NCBI GenBank assembly: GCA_003151735.1
Contig: PLYI01000036.1
Span: 1 to 64,000, forward strand
Source of the DNA: Candidatus Bathyarchaeota archaeon
GTDB lineage: Archaea > Thermoproteota > Bathyarchaeia > Bathyarchaeales > Bathycorpusculaceae
Length of the DNA: 64,000 bases
Direction: 5' to 3'
Numbering within the stretch: position 1 is the stretch's first letter; each line of letters starts with the position of its first letter. Below the pieces are notes generated by a model. The model was given only the letters and a program-made list of their open reading frames with translations, was not told the DNA's origin and searched no databases. This document shows positions 49,769-58,230 of the stretch, piece by piece. The position numbers and the translations under genes are program-made.

Positions 49769-50914
49769 ATGAAAACTTTGATATTAGGCGGAGGAATAGG
49801 CGGTCACGTAACTGCCAACCTACTCAGGAAGAAGTTGAGCAAGGAACATGAGGTTCTACTAGTTGACAAGAAAACCCAATACGAATTTTCCCCCTCTTTC
49901 CTATGGGCTACCATGGGATGGAGAAAACCAAGCCAGATCACAAGAAACCTAAGTGCCCTTGAAAAGAAAGGCATCAAATACGTGAATGGCGAGGTTTCAA
50001 ACATTGATCCATCGACAAAAACCGTCAAGACCAGTGCGGGAGAATTTAATTACGATTATTTGGTCGTGGCGTTGGGCGCAGAGTTAGCCCCTTATGCAAT
50101 ACCAGAAATGTCTGGCGTAGCTCATCACTTTTACGAGCTGGAAGCGTCCATGAAACTTAAAGATGCCGTAGCGGGTTTTTCTGGCGGAGCGGTAGCAATT
50201 GGGGTTTCAAGTACACCTTTTAAGTGTCCAGCAGCACCCTACGAAGCCGCTCTTCTGCTAGATTACCATTTTAGGAAAAGAGGAATCAGGGACAAAGTGT
50301 CCTTCCAGTTCTTCACCCCTGAACCACAACCCATGCCCGTTGCAGGACCAAGGATTGGTAACATGATAAGGCAAATGTTGGAGATGCGCGGAATAAGCTA
50401 TCATCCCAATTTTAAACTTGCCACTGTCAATGGAGCGAAGAGGGAGTTGTCCTTTGAGAAAGGGGAAAAAATAGGTTATGATCTCCTGGTTGCGGTGCCT
50501 CCGCATAGAGTTCCAAACGTTGTGAAGGATGCAGGCTTGACTGACGGGGCGCCATATGTTCCGGTTGATAAATGGTCTTTGAAAACCAAGTATGATAATG
50601 TTTACGCCATCGGAGACGTGGCTTTAGTGAAACTTTTCGATGGAATGGCGTTGCCCAAAGCTGGAGTCTTCGCGCATGCTCAAGCTAAAGTTGTTGCCCA
50701 CAACATAGCAGCTGACATAGAAGGCGGAGAAAAAGTGAAGTTCGATGGAAAGGGCAACTGTTTCATTGAGACAGGCTTCGGGAAAGCTGGGTTTGCAGAT
50801 GGAGAATTCTACGCTGAACCCCGAGCGGTCAACATCAAGAAACCAAGCATTAGCAGAATATGGCATTGGGAAAAGATTTGGTTCGAGAAATATTGGTTGT
50901 GGCGATGGTTTTGA
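49769..50914 (+). CDS. Sulfide:quinone oxidoreductase-like flavoprotein (381 aa)
   Basis: The N-terminal FAD fold MKTLILGGGIGGHVTANLLR, the second dinucleotide region (AVAIGVSSTPFKCPAAPYEA with a Cys near the flavin) and NVYAIGDVALVK fit SQR/flavocytochrome c sulfide dehydrogenase-like enzymes. The family has two or three redox Cys; here only the one in FKCPAAP and one near the C-terminus (GNCFIETG) are obvious. The C-terminal WHWEKIWFEKYWLWRWF is amphipathic and could attach to the membrane. It would oxidise sulfide or persulfide and pass electrons to a quinone. Confidence 0.8.
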   Translation: MKTLILGGGIGGHVTANLLRKKLSKEHEVLLVDKKTQYEFSPSFLWATMGWRKPSQITRNLSALEKKGIKYVNGEVSNIDPSTKTVKTSAGEFNYDYLVVALGAELAPYAIPEMSGVAHHFYELEASMKLKDAVAGFSGGAVAIGVSSTPFKCPAAPYEAALLLDYHFRKRGIRDKVSFQFFTPEPQPMPVAGPRIGNMIRQMLEMRGISYHPNFKLATVNGAKRELSFEKGEKIGYDLLVAVPPHRVPNVVKDAGLTDGAPYVPVDKWSLKTKYDNVYAIGDVALVKLFDGMALPKAGVFAHAQAKVVAHNIAADIEGGEKVKFDGKGNCFIETGFGKAGFADGEFYAEPRAVNIKKPSISRIWHWEKIWFEKYWLWRWF

Positions 50915-50966
50915 TGAGAAGCCAGCGTAGAGTTGAAGAATGATGAATGAGAAGGTTTGAAATTAT

Positions 50967-52106
50967 ATGAAGAGCATGAAACCGATTTATTTGGATTACA
51001 ATGCCACAACGCCGATTGACCCAGCAGTTCTCGAAGCTATGTTGCCTTTTTTTAAAGAGCATTTTGGAAATCCCTCAAGTGGCCATTTTTATGGGAAATC
51101 AGCTAAAGAAGCAGTTAACAAAGCAAGGGAACAGACCACCAAACTAATCGGCGCACAAACAAGTGAAATCCTGTTTACGAGTGGAGGAACCGAAAGCAAC
51201 AACCATGCCATAATCGGAACAGCATTTGCCAACATGAAAAAGGGAAAACACATAATCACTTCAGAGGTAGAGCATCCAGCAGTCCTTGAGACGCTACAAT
51301 ATCTGCGAGAAAGGTTCCAATTCAAAGTCACCTATTTACCTGTAGACAAGTACGGGATAGTTAATCCCTCACATGTAGAAAACGCCATTACACCCGAAAC
51401 AACCCTCATAACAATAATGCATGCAAACAACGAAGTAGGCACAATCAACCCAATCAAAGAAATAGGTAAAATAGCAAAAGAAAAAAACGTAACCTTCCAC
51501 ACCGACGCCGCCCAGTCATGCGGAAAAATCCCCGTTAACGTCAACGAACTTAATGTTGACCTGCTCTCGATTGCGGGGCACAAACTCTATGCTCCAAAAG
51601 GAATCGGCGCCCTATACATCAAAAACGGAACTATCCTCGATAAGTTCATTCACGGCGCTGGACAAGAACAAGGAAGACGAGCAGGAACAGAAAACGTGCC
51701 CTACATCGTTGGGCTCGGTTGCGCATGCGAAACGGCTTCAAATAACTTGGATGGCTATAGCCAGGCTGTCAAGGCACTGAGGGATAGACTGCATAGAAAC
51801 ATTATAGCTGGTTTAGGCGAAGAGCGAGTAAAGCTTAATGGACACCCAGAAAAACGTTTACCAAACACGCTTAACATAAGCACAAAGGGAATAATCGGCG
51901 AGGAATTGTTAAAACGCATACCTGAAATAGCCGCATCAACGGGCTCTGCATGCCATGCCGGTTCAACAAAACCCTCAGCAGTACTGCTAGCAATGGGTAT
52001 ATCGAAGGAACAAGCTCTGGGAGCGTTGCGTTTAAGCCTTGGTCGCTGGACGACCAGTGAAGAAGTAGATGAGGCATCCAAATTAATAGTTAAAAATTCA
52101 CGCTAA
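50967..52106 (+). CDS. Cysteine desulfurase (NifS/IscS family, 379 aa)
   Basis: IYLDYNATTPIDPAVLEAML at the start, FTSGGTESNNHAIIG, the cofactor lysine in IAGHKLYAPKGIGALY and the active-site loop STGSACHAGSTKPSAVL, with the catalytic Cys, identify the family. It splits cysteine to alanine and a persulfide used for iron-sulfur clusters and other sulfur compounds. No iscU-like gene is next to it, but an SQR-like and a CGGC gene are directly upstream, suggesting a sulfur-handling cluster. Confidence 0.92.
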   Translation: MKSMKPIYLDYNATTPIDPAVLEAMLPFFKEHFGNPSSGHFYGKSAKEAVNKAREQTTKLIGAQTSEILFTSGGTESNNHAIIGTAFANMKKGKHIITSEVEHPAVLETLQYLRERFQFKVTYLPVDKYGIVNPSHVENAITPETTLITIMHANNEVGTINPIKEIGKIAKEKNVTFHTDAAQSCGKIPVNVNELNVDLLSIAGHKLYAPKGIGALYIKNGTILDKFIHGAGQEQGRRAGTENVPYIVGLGCACETASNNLDGYSQAVKALRDRLHRNIIAGLGEERVKLNGHPEKRLPNTLNISTKGIIGEELLKRIPEIAASTGSACHAGSTKPSAVLLAMGISKEQALGALRLSLGRWTTSEEVDEASKLIVKNSR

Positions 52107-52160
52107 GAGCTGACGTAACTTCCAAAACTTATTTACGTCTTAACCGTTAATTCAAAGCCC

Positions 52161-52754
52161 ATGACATCAGTGCTGTTTAGTATTATTCTCACAGCAGACC
52201 TCTTGCTGCTCTTAGTCTTAGGGATAAGCATATTTTTTCCTAGGTCTCGTATTTGGCCACCTCCAAAAAAGGATTCATGGCAACAATGGGTCAGCTTGGT
52301 TATTTTCACTATTGTCTTGTTTGGCGTGCCTTTAATTGGAATACTTGATTTCCAATCGCTAGGTATTGTTCACTGGTCACAATTTTTGGTCGGAGGACTT
52401 TTGTTTGGGCTTGGATTGGGAATTGACCTTTGGGGAACCAAAACACTAAGTACCCAACAAAGTCTTGGCGAGAAAGGAGAAATAATTACAGGCGGTCCTT
52501 ACCGTTATACGCGAAACCCACAGTATGTCGGTTTCATAATCCTGTACATTGGAATAATTCTTTTAACCTCATCATTCATGGCGTTGGTTACCGGAGTATT
52601 CGCAATTATCTTGTTTTTCATTACTCCTTTCAGTGAAGAACCTTGGTGTAGACAACAATATGGAAAACCCTATGAAGACTACTGTAAAATGGTTCCTCGA
52701 TTTGTTGGTCTTCGCTCGTTTAAACCGGCACTCTACAAAAGACAAGAGCTGTGA
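52161..52754 (+). CDS. Isoprenylcysteine methyltransferase-like membrane protein (197 aa)
   Basis: Hydrophobic segments make up most of the first 120 residues. The family marks GGPYRYTRNPQYVGFIILY (the RNPxY variant of RHP) and EEPWCRQQYGKPYEDYC follow. It would methylate a lipid-linked or small membrane substrate using SAM. It differs from the 36133 relative in carrying RNP instead of RHP. Confidence 0.8.
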   Translation: MTSVLFSIILTADLLLLLVLGISIFFPRSRIWPPPKKDSWQQWVSLVIFTIVLFGVPLIGILDFQSLGIVHWSQFLVGGLLFGLGLGIDLWGTKTLSTQQSLGEKGEIITGGPYRYTRNPQYVGFIILYIGIILLTSSFMALVTGVFAIILFFITPFSEEPWCRQQYGKPYEDYCKMVPRFVGLRSFKPALYKRQEL

Positions 52755-52879
52755 CTTTGTTTACTTTACTCTTTTTTAAGCTCACCAAAGGCAGAAGAAG
52801 TAGTCGCAAGAAAATAGCTAAAGTATCTTTGCCATAGTCTCAATAAAAAAGGGAGAAGTCGCTTGCTGATGCTTATTTC

Positions 52880-52954
52880 TTACTTTTTGGGTTTATCTGA
52901 CTTGATTCTTTTCTTTGCTTGTCCCCCGCATCCACAACCGCATTCTGCGCACAT
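52880..52954 (-). CDS. Metallothionein-like Cys-rich peptide (24 aa)
   Basis: A perfect GGAGGTGA ribosome-binding site precedes MCAECGCGCGGQAKKRIKSD and a final KPKK. Five... the first ten residues contain four cysteines, enough to bind a metal ion or a small iron-sulfur cluster. It is divergent from the HxlR gene and shares its promoter region and the dyad at 53003. The excellent ribosome-binding site argues for real translation despite the small size. Confidence 0.6.
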   Translation of the reverse strand: MCAECGCGCGGQAKKRIKSDKPKK

Positions 52955-53002
52955 GTTTCTTTCACCTCCCTAAATCGTAAAGTTAATATATTTTATAAAG
53001 TA

Positions 53003-53022
53003 TTTAAACTACAAAGTTTAAA
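53003..53022. promoter_or_regulatory. Dyad TTTAAACT-N4-AGTTTAAA between the Cys peptide and HxlR gene
   Basis: A perfect 8-bp inverted repeat with a 4-bp spacer lies 34 bp before the HxlR start and 49 bp before the Cys peptide start. It is well placed for HxlR autoregulation and control of the divergent peptide. Confidence 0.65.
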
Positions 53023-53055
53023 GTATTGAAGCGACTACAGAAGGTTAATGTCACT

Positions 53056-53433
53056 ATGCATAAGGAAACTAACAAATGCCATGCTGAAGGCGAGGAGATT
53101 TGCCTCTGTCCTCTTGAAGGAATAATTGCGGTCATCAGCAAAAAGTGGGCTCTTCAAATCATCGCCGAAATAGGAAACCATGAAAAATTAAGGTTCAACG
53201 AGGTTATGGAACACTTAAACAAGATAAGCCCTAAGTCGTTAACGGACAGACTCAAAGAACTGGAAACAGAGGGCTTAATAAGAAGAGAAGCTTTCGCAGA
53301 GATCCCGCCAAGAGTCGAGTACTCTCTCACACAGGATGGCGTGGAGCTTCGAAGGTTGATTATGCCAATAATGAAGTGGGCTAGTTCAAGGTTAAATTTG
53401 GAAAACAAAATAGCCCGAGGCAACCTTTCTTAA
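53056..53433 (+). CDS. HxlR-type winged-helix regulator (125 aa)
   Basis: The protein starts MHKETNKCHAEGEEICLCPL, giving an N-terminal Cys/His cluster. It continues as an HxlR domain: ISKKWALQIIAEIGNHEKLR, FNEVMEHLNKISPKSLTDRL and EIPPRVEYSLTQDG. HxlR proteins often sense redox signals or quinones by a Cys. An in-frame TTG at 53026 exists, but the ATG at 53056 fits the family better. It lies 28 bp before an ABC exporter operon that it probably controls. Confidence 0.88.
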   Translation: MHKETNKCHAEGEEICLCPLEGIIAVISKKWALQIIAEIGNHEKLRFNEVMEHLNKISPKSLTDRLKELETEGLIRREAFAEIPPRVEYSLTQDGVELRRLIMPIMKWASSRLNLENKIARGNLS

Positions 53434-53461
53434 GAAACGCTGGGGATATGGTTACATAGAA

Positions 53462-54430
53462 ATGAATACCATAGTAAAAACCAAAGGATTAACCAAGCAG
53501 TATGGTAACGTTTTAGCAGTTGACCATGTAGACTTGGAAGTGTTTGAAGGGGAGATTTTTGGTTTGCTTGGTCCTAACGGTGCTGGAAAAACCACAACAA
53601 TCCGTATGTTAACTGGACAGACAAAACCAACCTCAGGCACAGCTACAGTAGCCAACCATGACATTATCCATGAACCCATCAAAGCAAAACGGCAAATTGG
53701 TGTTGTTCCCGATGTCTCCAACATCTATGACGAAATGAGCGCTTGGGACAACCTTATTTTTGCAGCGCAACTCTACAGCGTACCTAAGACCGAGCGAGAA
53801 AAACGCGCCAAGGATCTTCTAGAACTCTTTGAACTTTACGAGCGACGCAAGGATCGGGTTGCGGGTTTTTCAAGAGGTATGAAACGGCGCGTAACTATAG
53901 CTGCCGCCTTGATTCACAAGCCCAAATTGCTCTTTTTGGACGAACCTACGTCTGGACTTGACGTTCAAAGCTCACGAACAATTCGAAGCTTAACTAAAGA
54001 GCTAAACGATGATGGAGTTACCATTTTTCTAACTACACATTACATTGAGGAGGCAGACCAACTCTGTCAACGTGTAGCCATAATCAACAAAGGCAGAATA
54101 GTCACTGTTGATAGCCCCGAAAAGCTTAAAGCTTCAATGGAAGAGCGCCAAGTCATTGAAGTTTCCTTTAGTCCATCAACTAACCTTGACAAGCTAAAAG
54201 GCTTAAGCTGTGTAAACAACGTTTCAAGGCTCGGCGATAAATGCAGACTTCATGTTACTGATGCTTCCGAAGCAGTGTCTTCCCTTGTTGATTTCGCCAA
54301 GAAAAATAACCTGAAAATAATATCAATTAACACGTTGAAGCCAAGTTTAGAAGATGCATTTGTTAAACTCACGGGTTTGAGTTCAGAAGTCTTGACGGTA
54401 GAGAAAGAGCCTGCAAAGAAGAAAGTGTAG
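53462..54430 (+). CDS. ABC transporter ATP-binding protein (322 aa)
   Basis: Walker A GPNGAGKTTT, the signature FSRGMKRRV, Walker B LLFLDEPTSGLD and the H-loop TTHYIEEAD are all complete. The C-terminal 80 residues form the DUF4162-like extension of drug- and antibiotic-exporting ABC-2 systems. It powers the two permeases encoded next. The stop overlaps the start of the first permease by one base. Confidence 0.9.
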   Translation: MNTIVKTKGLTKQYGNVLAVDHVDLEVFEGEIFGLLGPNGAGKTTTIRMLTGQTKPTSGTATVANHDIIHEPIKAKRQIGVVPDVSNIYDEMSAWDNLIFAAQLYSVPKTEREKRAKDLLELFELYERRKDRVAGFSRGMKRRVTIAAALIHKPKLLFLDEPTSGLDVQSSRTIRSLTKELNDDGVTIFLTTHYIEEADQLCQRVAIINKGRIVTVDSPEKLKASMEERQVIEVSFSPSTNLDKLKGLSCVNNVSRLGDKCRLHVTDASEAVSSLVDFAKKNNLKIISINTLKPSLEDAFVKLTGLSSEVLTVEKEPAKKKV

Positions 54431-55182
54431 TGAAAGCGTTGATCGAGACCTCGAAAGTAAACGTATTGACGGCAGTCCACATAGCTGAAAAAGACGCAAA
54501 GATATACTTCTTCAAAGGACCAAACATCACTTTTGGCCTCCTCTTTCCAGCGATTATTTATTTGGCTTTCTCAGTAGGAAGAACTGCTGACGTTTCCTTA
54601 ATAATACCTGGGCTTGTGGCAATGTCTTCCCTTTTCGGCGCTGGAGCAATCGAATCCATCGCATTGCCTTTAGAGCGAGCAAAAGGAACCTTCGATAGGT
54701 TAGTCGCTGCTCCAATCTCACTGACAACAATAATATTTGGCAAGACATTAGGAGGACTCTTCTTTGGCTTATTTTTGTCAATAGTATACATGATAATTGC
54801 ATTACTGCTTCCTGGAGCTGCCATCGCAAACCCCTTACTCTTCGCTTTCGGAATTGTACTCTCTGCCGTGACATTCTCAGCTTTAGGCGTGTGCATCTCA
54901 GCGCCATTTGGAGACGTACCCCAAGCTATGCCTCCAGCAACTCTTATCCGCATTGCCATGGTCTTTCTAGGCGGCGTATTCATTCCAATTGCTACAATGC
55001 CCAACTCTCTTCAGTTAGTGGCACACTTGCTTCCAGTCACATACGCCGTTGACATCCTACAACAAGCGACGACTGGTCAGATAGTTGCCCAGCCTTTAAT
55101 CACCGATATTGCGGCTTTGATTATGTTTTCAGTGATCTTTTTTGCAGCGGCAGTGGCTCTACTCAAGAGGACTCTTCATTAA
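54430..55182 (+). CDS. ABC-2 type permease (250 aa)
   Basis: A GTG start shares one base with the ATPase stop. Six membrane segments and the family stretch PLERAKGTFDRLVAAPISLT followed by IIFGKTLGG are seen. It forms the membrane channel with the next gene's product, to which it is clearly related, suggesting a heterodimeric exporter. The start region EKDAKIYFFKGPNITFGLLF is mirrored in the paralogue. Confidence 0.88.
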   Translation: MKALIETSKVNVLTAVHIAEKDAKIYFFKGPNITFGLLFPAIIYLAFSVGRTADVSLIIPGLVAMSSLFGAGAIESIALPLERAKGTFDRLVAAPISLTTIIFGKTLGGLFFGLFLSIVYMIIALLLPGAAIANPLLFAFGIVLSAVTFSALGVCISAPFGDVPQAMPPATLIRIAMVFLGGVFIPIATMPNSLQLVAHLLPVTYAVDILQQATTGQIVAQPLITDIAALIMFSVIFFAAAVALLKRTLH

Positions 55183-55213
55183 TGATTAAACATAAAAGCA
55201 GGAGAAGGGTAAA

Positions 55214-55954
55214 ATGACAAAAATATATGATGTTTTTGTGAAGGCATTTTACATAGCCAAGAAGGACGCCAAGGTCTACTACTTCAAGGCTCCGAATTTC
55301 ACTTACGGCATCCTGATTCCCGTTTCACTATTCTTAGCTTTCAGCATGGCTGGCAACATGAGTTCAAAACTGATCGTGGCAGGGCTGACTTCTCTTGTTG
55401 TGCTTTTTGGAACAACTTCTATTGAGGCTGTGGCTGTGGTGCTGGAGAAGCAAACTGGAACTTTTGACAGGCTGCTTACCGCGCCCGTTTCGCTTTTCAC
55501 GATTGTTCTTGGAAAAGCGCTGGCAGGCTTCTTCTTTGGTCTCATTCTCGCGGCAATTGTGCTTTTTCCCCTCGCTGCAGTTTCAGGCGTAGTTGTTATG
55601 AACCCGATCTTGGCTGTTATCGCCATCGCCTTCACCTCGATGGCTTTCTCGGCGCTGGGGATTGTTGCTTCGGCTTATGCAAAATGGGTCCCTGAAGCGC
55701 AGATGGTTTCCAACTTTCTAAGGTTCCCGATGGTTTTTCTCGCAGGCACATTTGCAGCCTTGGAAACGTATCCTTTTCAATTGCAGGTCATAGCCCGTTT
55801 CCTTCCGCTTACATACTCAGTGGAAGCGTTAAGAAACAGCATCGCTAACTCGACAGTCACCTTAATTTACGCCGTTGATATTGGTGCTTTAGCTTTGTTT
55901 ACCCTGATATTTCTGGCGTTGTCTACTGTGATACTCAAAAAGAGAATTGACTGA
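55214..55954 (+). CDS. ABC-2 type permease, paralogue (246 aa)
   Basis: Like the preceding gene product it has KKDAKVYYFKAPNFTYGILI at its start, LEKQTGTFDRLLTAPVSLF and six membrane segments. GGAGAAGGG lies just before the ATG. The GC content looks higher than in the preceding gene. It completes the ABC-2 exporter. The substrate is unknown; control by an HxlR regulator suggests a toxic or redox-active compound. Confidence 0.88.
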   Translation: MTKIYDVFVKAFYIAKKDAKVYYFKAPNFTYGILIPVSLFLAFSMAGNMSSKLIVAGLTSLVVLFGTTSIEAVAVVLEKQTGTFDRLLTAPVSLFTIVLGKALAGFFFGLILAAIVLFPLAAVSGVVVMNPILAVIAIAFTSMAFSALGIVASAYAKWVPEAQMVSNFLRFPMVFLAGTFAALETYPFQLQVIARFLPLTYSVEALRNSIANSTVTLIYAVDIGALALFTLIFLALSTVILKKRID

Positions 55955-55963
55955 GTCGACGGT

Positions 55964-56671
55964 TCACTTCTGCGGGTAAATCCAGCCGTAGCCTTCATAG
56001 ATTTTCCTTATAGGCGCCGAGGTTAAGTAGTCTATGAATTTCTTGGAACGCTCCTTGTCCCTCGTGTAGGAGATTATGCCAGCGACTGTGCTTCTAAATA
56101 CTTGGAGAGTTTCTGGTAGTTCGATGACTTCGCAGGTGTCTGGCCATACGCCTTGGAAGGCGTTCCAGCCGATTATGACGTCAACTTTTCCTGAGTGGAT
56201 CAGGCCCATGAGGGAGCCGCATGCGTCAGCATGATTAGTGATGTTTTGGCGTATTTGATCTGTTAGTCCTGCTTTGCTTGCTATATCATCCCATACACCT
56301 TTTAAGCACCCGTCTACAGCGATTCCGATTTTGACGTCTTTTCTGCAAAGATCTTCAAGAGAAACGATTCTTGCGGGATTGCCTACGGGCACGATTATTA
56401 CTGATCTACGGTATCCCAGGCTTTTTCTTGAGCCTTTAATTATTAGCCCTCGGTCTTCTGCCTCATCGAGGATGTACTCGGCTCCTGAAGAGAAGACGTC
56501 ACCTGATTTAGACCGTTGTATCTCGTCTAAGAGTTCGCCTGGCTTGCCCACTCTTACCTCGCATCTGAGCTTGAACTCTTTCTCAAAGAATTCAGCTGCA
56601 TCCAGAAGAGGCGGAGCAACGGCCCCAGCGGAAAAAACACAAAGCTGGCAAACTTCAGAGGACATCGTCAT
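55964..56671 (-). CDS. ModA-like molybdate/tungstate or anion-binding protein (235 aa)
   Basis: The periplasmic-binding fold is visible: VCQLCVFSAGAVAPPLLDAA near the start, GDVFSSGAEYILDEAEDRGL, VIIVPVGNPARI, VDVIIGWNAF and FIDYLTSAPIRKIYEGYGW. This resembles ModA/WtpA binding proteins. I start at 56671, since GGTGATC stands before that ATG. No signal peptide is evident, and no ModB/ModC genes are adjacent, so it may act inside the cell as a sensor or storage protein. The Cys pair CQLC at the start is unusual. Confidence 0.7.
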   Translation of the reverse strand: MTMSSEVCQLCVFSAGAVAPPLLDAAEFFEKEFKLRCEVRVGKPGELLDEIQRSKSGDVFSSGAEYILDEAEDRGLIIKGSRKSLGYRRSVIIVPVGNPARIVSLEDLCRKDVKIGIAVDGCLKGVWDDIASKAGLTDQIRQNITNHADACGSLMGLIHSGKVDVIIGWNAFQGVWPDTCEVIELPETLQVFRSTVAGIISYTRDKERSKKFIDYLTSAPIRKIYEGYGWIYPQK

Positions 56672-56942
56672 GATCACCAAAACACTTCGAAACTTGCGTA
56701 ACATAAATTGTTTTAGGTCGAAAAACCCGTTTTCTCTAGCTCAAAGCGGTATAAGAGCCAGATATGAAAAAAATTTGTCATTTGATGTTTTTGCGCGGAG
56801 CCTAAGTTTTTAAAATTCTCTGTTTCACTGATTGATGTTTCTGTTCGCTCTTGACTGCTAGAGCTATTGTGCTCGGGCTCAGTAACTTGTCTGGGAACGG
56901 ACATAATACCTTCATAGATACCTACTACGCCATCACAATACC

Positions 56943-57596
56943 TCACCTTGATATGGAAAAATGCTTTTTCTTGTATATCTTCGCAAGATAGGGTGTTATT
57001 GCAATACAGAATGTTAACCAGAAGACGCCAAGGAAGTATCCTGCTAACACATCAGAAAGCCAGTGAACATTAAGGTAAATTCTCGTAAAGCCCACAAAGA
57101 ACGCCACCGTAATAACAAAGAAGCTTAAGACAACTTTCACACGCGTACTCTTCAAAACTGGCCAGGCAAAATAAGCTAATAAACCAAAAAAAACCACCGT
57201 GCTTGCGACGTGACCACTCGGAAACGAGTTACCAACATCAAACACTAACCCGTTTTCGGGCCTAGGCGAATAAATAAAACTCTTAAGAGCTTCCAATACC
57301 GCCGCGTTCACAACCATCGCCCCCACCAAAACCAGTGCGTTTCTCTTCATCTTCAACAAAAACAGCGCCACTCCAACCACGAATGAAACTATCAGTAAGG
57401 GAGTTGTGTCAAAACCGTCCGCCACCAGCTTCGCTGCAGCAGTAACAGCGCCAGTGTGGATAGTTGTGATCCACAAGTTTACTTCACTGTTTATTCCTTC
57501 AAAGCTTCCTCTTAATAGAGCAATCAACAAAAAGCACACTAAACACGTCAATGAAACAACGAGTAACGCTCTTTTATTTCTTGACAAATCCCACAT
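56943..57596 (-). CDS. PAP2-family membrane phosphatase (217 aa)
   Basis: The three catalytic motifs of the PAP2 superfamily are present in order: KSFIYSPRP, NSFPSGHVAST and YLNVHWLSDVLAGY. Six membrane segments surround them. The enzyme would remove phosphate from lipid phosphates such as isoprenyl pyrophosphate on the outer face. It is followed by a short doubtful frame and then the ModA-like gene. Confidence 0.88.
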   Translation of the reverse strand: MWDLSRNKRALLVVSLTCLVCFLLIALLRGSFEGINSEVNLWITTIHTGAVTAAAKLVADGFDTTPLLIVSFVVGVALFLLKMKRNALVLVGAMVVNAAVLEALKSFIYSPRPENGLVFDVGNSFPSGHVASTVVFFGLLAYFAWPVLKSTRVKVVLSFFVITVAFFVGFTRIYLNVHWLSDVLAGYFLGVFWLTFCIAITPYLAKIYKKKHFSISR

Positions 57597-57848
57597 GCCT
57601 CAGCACAGCCTTCTCCTTTGACTGTTCACTGCCAAAATAACCTTTCGTTCTAAACGTTTGACATGGCTTGCATAACGAAGAATTTTAGAATCTAACTTCC
57701 GTTGAGGATGAATAACCACTGTACGGTGAATATTCGTTGCCCATAATTCCGCCTCATGTCTCGTGCATCATCCCTTCTCCGAACTCTGGAACTAAGATGG
57801 CGAATATAACCCCCTCAAACCTATTATTGTCCCACAAATCTTTTTAAC

Positions 57849-58136
57849 ATGGGCGTTCCCAGCAGGGAGCCTGGAGATGGCAACTTGAGAAAGAACAACA
57901 AGTACATTAGGTATTTCGTAAATAGGAAATTTGCTGTTGATGCGGTCAGTATGGCGATATTTTGGGTAATAATTTACACGCCTGTATTTTTGTATACTTC
58001 GAAGTCGATTGATGCCGCATTGGTTGGTCTTGGTTCTTCGGCGGTATTAGAGATTCTTTTCGGAGGAGTGTATGGTAAGTTCAATGATTGGTTTAGAAGA
58101 AAGGCAGGTGTAAAGGACGAGAGCAAACCGAGTTGA
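57849..58136 (+). CDS. Small membrane protein (95 aa)
   Basis: Two membrane segments (about 33-52 and 58-76) lie between charged ends; the C-terminus is basic then acidic (FRRKAGVKDESKPS). A TTG at 57885 with GGAG upstream is a plausible alternative start (LRKNNKYIRYF) and may be the true one. The topology is like that of some L-alanine exporter-type small proteins, but I cannot assign it. Confidence 0.6.
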   Translation: MGVPSREPGDGNLRKNNKYIRYFVNRKFAVDAVSMAIFWVIIYTPVFLYTSKSIDAALVGLGSSAVLEILFGGVYGKFNDWFRRKAGVKDESKPS

Positions 58137-58230
58137 GCTTCTACGAACTTTCTTTTTGCCGATTCCAGCCATGGAAAGTACTGATTCAAAGAAAAAAAAC
58201 AAGCAGAGCCCCCGCCTCCTTTTTGAAACA

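Noticed and set aside
54554-55635. Minus-strand frames of 110-148 codons opposite the ABC permeases
   Set aside because: Composition mirrors the permease genes; no start signals and no family.
56713-56946. 77-codon minus-strand frame between the PAP2 and ModA-like genes
   Set aside because: Possible but no ribosome-binding site, no domain and low-complexity content; not called.
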